Below, one piece after another: positions 62,760 through 64,000 of a stretch of 64,000 nt of DNA; the first letter of the stretch is position 1; each line of letters opens with the position of its first letter. The notes below the pieces were generated by a model. That model saw only the letters and a program-made list of their open reading frames with translations, did no database searches and had not been told where the DNA came from. Made by a program: the position numbers and the translations under genes. This DNA comes from Rhodothermus bifroesti (lineage in GTDB: Bacteria > Bacteroidota > Rhodothermia > Rhodothermales > Rhodothermaceae), in contig NZ_JAGKTL010000005.1 of assembly GCF_017908595.1 (NCBI RefSeq), positions 240,945-304,944 of the forward strand, written 5' to 3'.

Positions 62760-63404
62760 ATGATGGATTGGCTGACTGATCTAACCCAGTGGGCGCTGCA
62801 TGTGTCGCCATTTTGGGTTTACATTGCGCTACTTTTGATCGCTTATGGCGAAAACGTAGTACCGCCGATCCCTGGAGATCTGTTTGTGGTTTTTTGTGGG
62901 TACTTAGCTGGCAGAGGTATACTGGATTTGGGATGGGTAGTGTTTTTGTCTACAGTAGGGGGGGCTGCAGGATTTATGACCATGTATGCTTTGGGCTATC
63001 GTATTGGCAAGGCCGTGCTTGATCCGCATCGGCTACGCTGGCTGCCCAAGCATCGCATTGCGCAGGTCCAGCACTGGATGCAACGCTGGGGCTACGGTAT
63101 CGTGGCGGCCAACCGATTTTTGAGCGGAGCGCGCTCGGTGATTTCGCTGACTGTCGGCATGGCGCATATGCATCCGACCAAAACGGCACTTTGGGCAAGC
63201 TTCAGCGCGCTGGTTTGGACAGCGCTGATTGCCTACGTAGGCTATGCCGTCGGAGAAAACTGGCCCGTGGTACAGACGTACTTACGTCTGTATGGGTGGG
63301 CGGTTTTAGGCCTTCTGGGCTTACTTGCTTTGATGGTGGGTATTAGGCGTTGGTTGCGGCGACAGCATGCCCATTTACCCCAGTTTCCTAAAGGGCACGA
63401 TTGA
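62760..63404 (+). CDS. DedA-family membrane protein
   Basis: A 214-residue integral membrane protein of the DedA (SNARE-associated, PF09335) family. Marks are YGENVVPPIPGDLFVVFCG with the conserved acidic and proline residues, AAGFMTMYALGYRIGKAVL, and NRFLSGARSVISLTVGMAHM carrying the essential arginines. DedA proteins help recycle undecaprenyl phosphate or other lipids across the membrane and support pH and envelope stress tolerance. I start at ATG 62760, right after ispF. The stop (63402-63404) lies within the -35 element of the tRNA promoter. It is the last gene of the queA operon. Confidence 0.9.
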   Translation: MMDWLTDLTQWALHVSPFWVYIALLLIAYGENVVPPIPGDLFVVFCGYLAGRGILDLGWVVFLSTVGGAAGFMTMYALGYRIGKAVLDPHRLRWLPKHRIAQVQHWMQRWGYGIVAANRFLSGARSVISLTVGMAHMHPTKTALWASFSALVWTALIAYVGYAVGENWPVVQTYLRLYGWAVLGLLGLLALMVGIRRWLRRQHAHLPQFPKGHD

Positions 63405-63430
63405 CAAAGGTGGAACTCCGTGCCTAGATT
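63401..63430 (+). promoter_or_regulatory. Promoter of tRNA cluster, overlapping dedA stop
   Basis: TTGACA (63401-63406) covers the dedA stop codon; TAGATT (63425-63430) follows after 18 bases. A start near 63437 would precede the first tRNA by about 20 bases. Confidence 0.65.
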
Positions 63431-63456
63431 GGAAGTCTGATGCTGCCCCTAAGCAA

Positions 63457-63529
63457 GCTGGCGTAGCTCAAGCGGTAGAGCAGCTCACTTGTAATGAGCA
63501 GGTTGGGGGTTCGAGTCCCTCCGCCAGCT
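63457..63529 (+). tRNA. tRNA-Thr (anticodon TGT)
   Basis: A 73-base cloverleaf: acceptor arms GCTGGCG and CGCCAGC, D-stem AGCTCAAGCGGTAGAGC, anticodon stem GCTCA/TGAGC with loop CTTGTAA, and T-arm GGTTCGAGTCCC. CCA is not encoded; the discriminator base is T. First of four clustered tRNAs ahead of tuf. Confidence 0.96.
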
Positions 63530-63600
63530 CTTCATGTGAAATTTGTTTCGTTCTAGGGCACCAAGCTAGAAAGATAGGCTTATAACAAGGCTTTGGATGC

Positions 63601-63684
63601 GGGCAGGTACCGAAGCGGCCAAACGGGGCAGACTGTAAATCTGCTGGCTCCACGCCTTCGGAGGTTCGAATCCTCCCCTGCCCA
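63601..63684 (+). tRNA. tRNA-Tyr (anticodon GTA)
   Basis: An 84-base class II tRNA with the long variable arm expected of bacterial tRNA-Tyr: acceptor arms GGGCAGG/CCTGCCC, anticodon loop CTGTAAA, T-arm GAGGTTCGAATCCTC. G34 makes it a substrate for queuosine modification, for which queA is present. No encoded CCA. Confidence 0.96.
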
Positions 63685-63693
63685 CTGGGCCTA

Positions 63694-63766
63694 GCGGGAG
63701 TAGCTCAGGTGGTAGAGCATCAGCCTTCCAAGCTGAGGGTCGCGGGTTCGAGTCCCGTCTCCCGCT
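63694..63766 (+). tRNA. tRNA-Gly (anticodon TCC)
   Basis: 73 bases, acceptor arms GCGGGAG/CTCCCGC, anticodon stem TCAGC/GCTGA with loop CTTCCAA, T-arm CGGGTTCGAGTCCCG. No encoded CCA. A T-run follows directly. Confidence 0.96.
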
Positions 63767-63791
63767 CTTTTTTTGTATATTAGTTTGCAAA

Positions 63792-63863
<72 letters not shown>

Positions 63864-63927
63864 CACGCAGCGATGCCCTTAGGCGTCAGCGCTTTTTCTA
63901 AAGCACACAACCTAACGCAAGCTAGCT

Positions 63928-64000
63928 ATGGCGAAGGAGGTATTTCAGCGGACGAAGCCGCACGTGAACATAGGTACGATAGGTCATGTGGATCATGGGA
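63928..64000 (+). CDS. tuf: Elongation factor Tu (5' end only; runs off window)
   Basis: The first 24 codons encode MAKEVFQRTKPHVNIGTIGH followed by VDHG, the start of EF-Tu with the beginning of its GTP-binding P-loop (GHVDHG). EF-Tu brings aminoacyl-tRNA to the ribosome. The rest lies outside the window. The preceding tRNA cluster is its normal neighbour. Confidence 0.95.
   Translation, partial: MAKEVFQRTKPHVNIGTIGHVDHG

Overview
The window looks like chromosomal DNA of a thermophilic, heterotrophic Bacteroidota-type bacterium, most likely in the Rhodothermus lineage. The reasons are a SusC/SusD pair with an STN domain, FecI/FecR-type regulation, several proteins ending in type IX secretion (T9SS) sorting domains, a PorV/PorQ-like protein, and xylan hydrolases of families GH10, GH12, GH67 and GH3. 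This assignment is inferred from gene content only; no database was searched. I see no CRISPR array, insertion sequence, phage or rRNA operon.

Layout. (1) 1-13.1 kb: an exopolysaccharide/capsule cluster, all on the + strand: polymerase/ligase-like membrane protein (cut by the window edge), Wzx flippase, five glycosyltransferases including a WecG/TagA type, GDP-L-fucose synthesis (gmd, fcl), a 479-bp hairpin-rich gap with a terminator-like element, a WbaP-type initiating transferase and a Wzi-type outer-membrane protein. (2) 13.2-23.9 kb: housekeeping and envelope genes: hemW, a nurA nuclease gene next to a stand-alone HAS-barrel protein, a RecQ helicase, deoC, an internally deleted ClC channel, a VKOR-DsbA fusion and an M28 peptidase. 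(3) 23.9-51.2 kb: a xylan/glucuronoxylan island. A LacI regulator faces a promoter and palindromic operator ahead of a TonB receptor, a giant secreted protein, a PorV/PorQ-like protein and a CBM9-type protein. Then come an AT-rich GH12 lipoprotein, a GH10 xylanase, a parvulin chaperone, ECF sigma factor, FecR anti-sigma factor, SusC, SusD, GH67 alpha-glucuronidase and GH3 glycosidase. (4) 51.4-60.3 kb: two small regulatory or membrane proteins, a BtuF-like protein, and a leftward metal/heme uptake cluster of two TonB receptors, a HmuY-like lipoprotein and an exported CbiX-like chelatase. (5) 60.5-64.0 kb: queA-ispD-ispF-dedA, four tRNA genes (Thr, Tyr, Gly, Thr) and the start of tuf.

How it works together. 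In the xylan island, T9SS or lipid-anchored enzymes would cut the polymer at the cell surface, SusC/SusD and the LacI-linked TonB receptor would import oligomers, and GH67 and GH3 would remove glucuronic acid and single sugars. One half appears controlled by the LacI operator and the other by trans-envelope FecR signalling. In the metal/heme cluster a 7-1-7 palindrome overlaps the predicted promoter, suggesting metal-dependent repression.

The points most worth checking are the nurA/HAS-barrel pair, the ClC gene that has apparently lost two internal segments in frame, the exported chelatase in a heme operon, the TonB receptor/giant protein/PorV-like trio, and the unexplained structured DNA at 9.6-10.0 kb and 14.5 kb.
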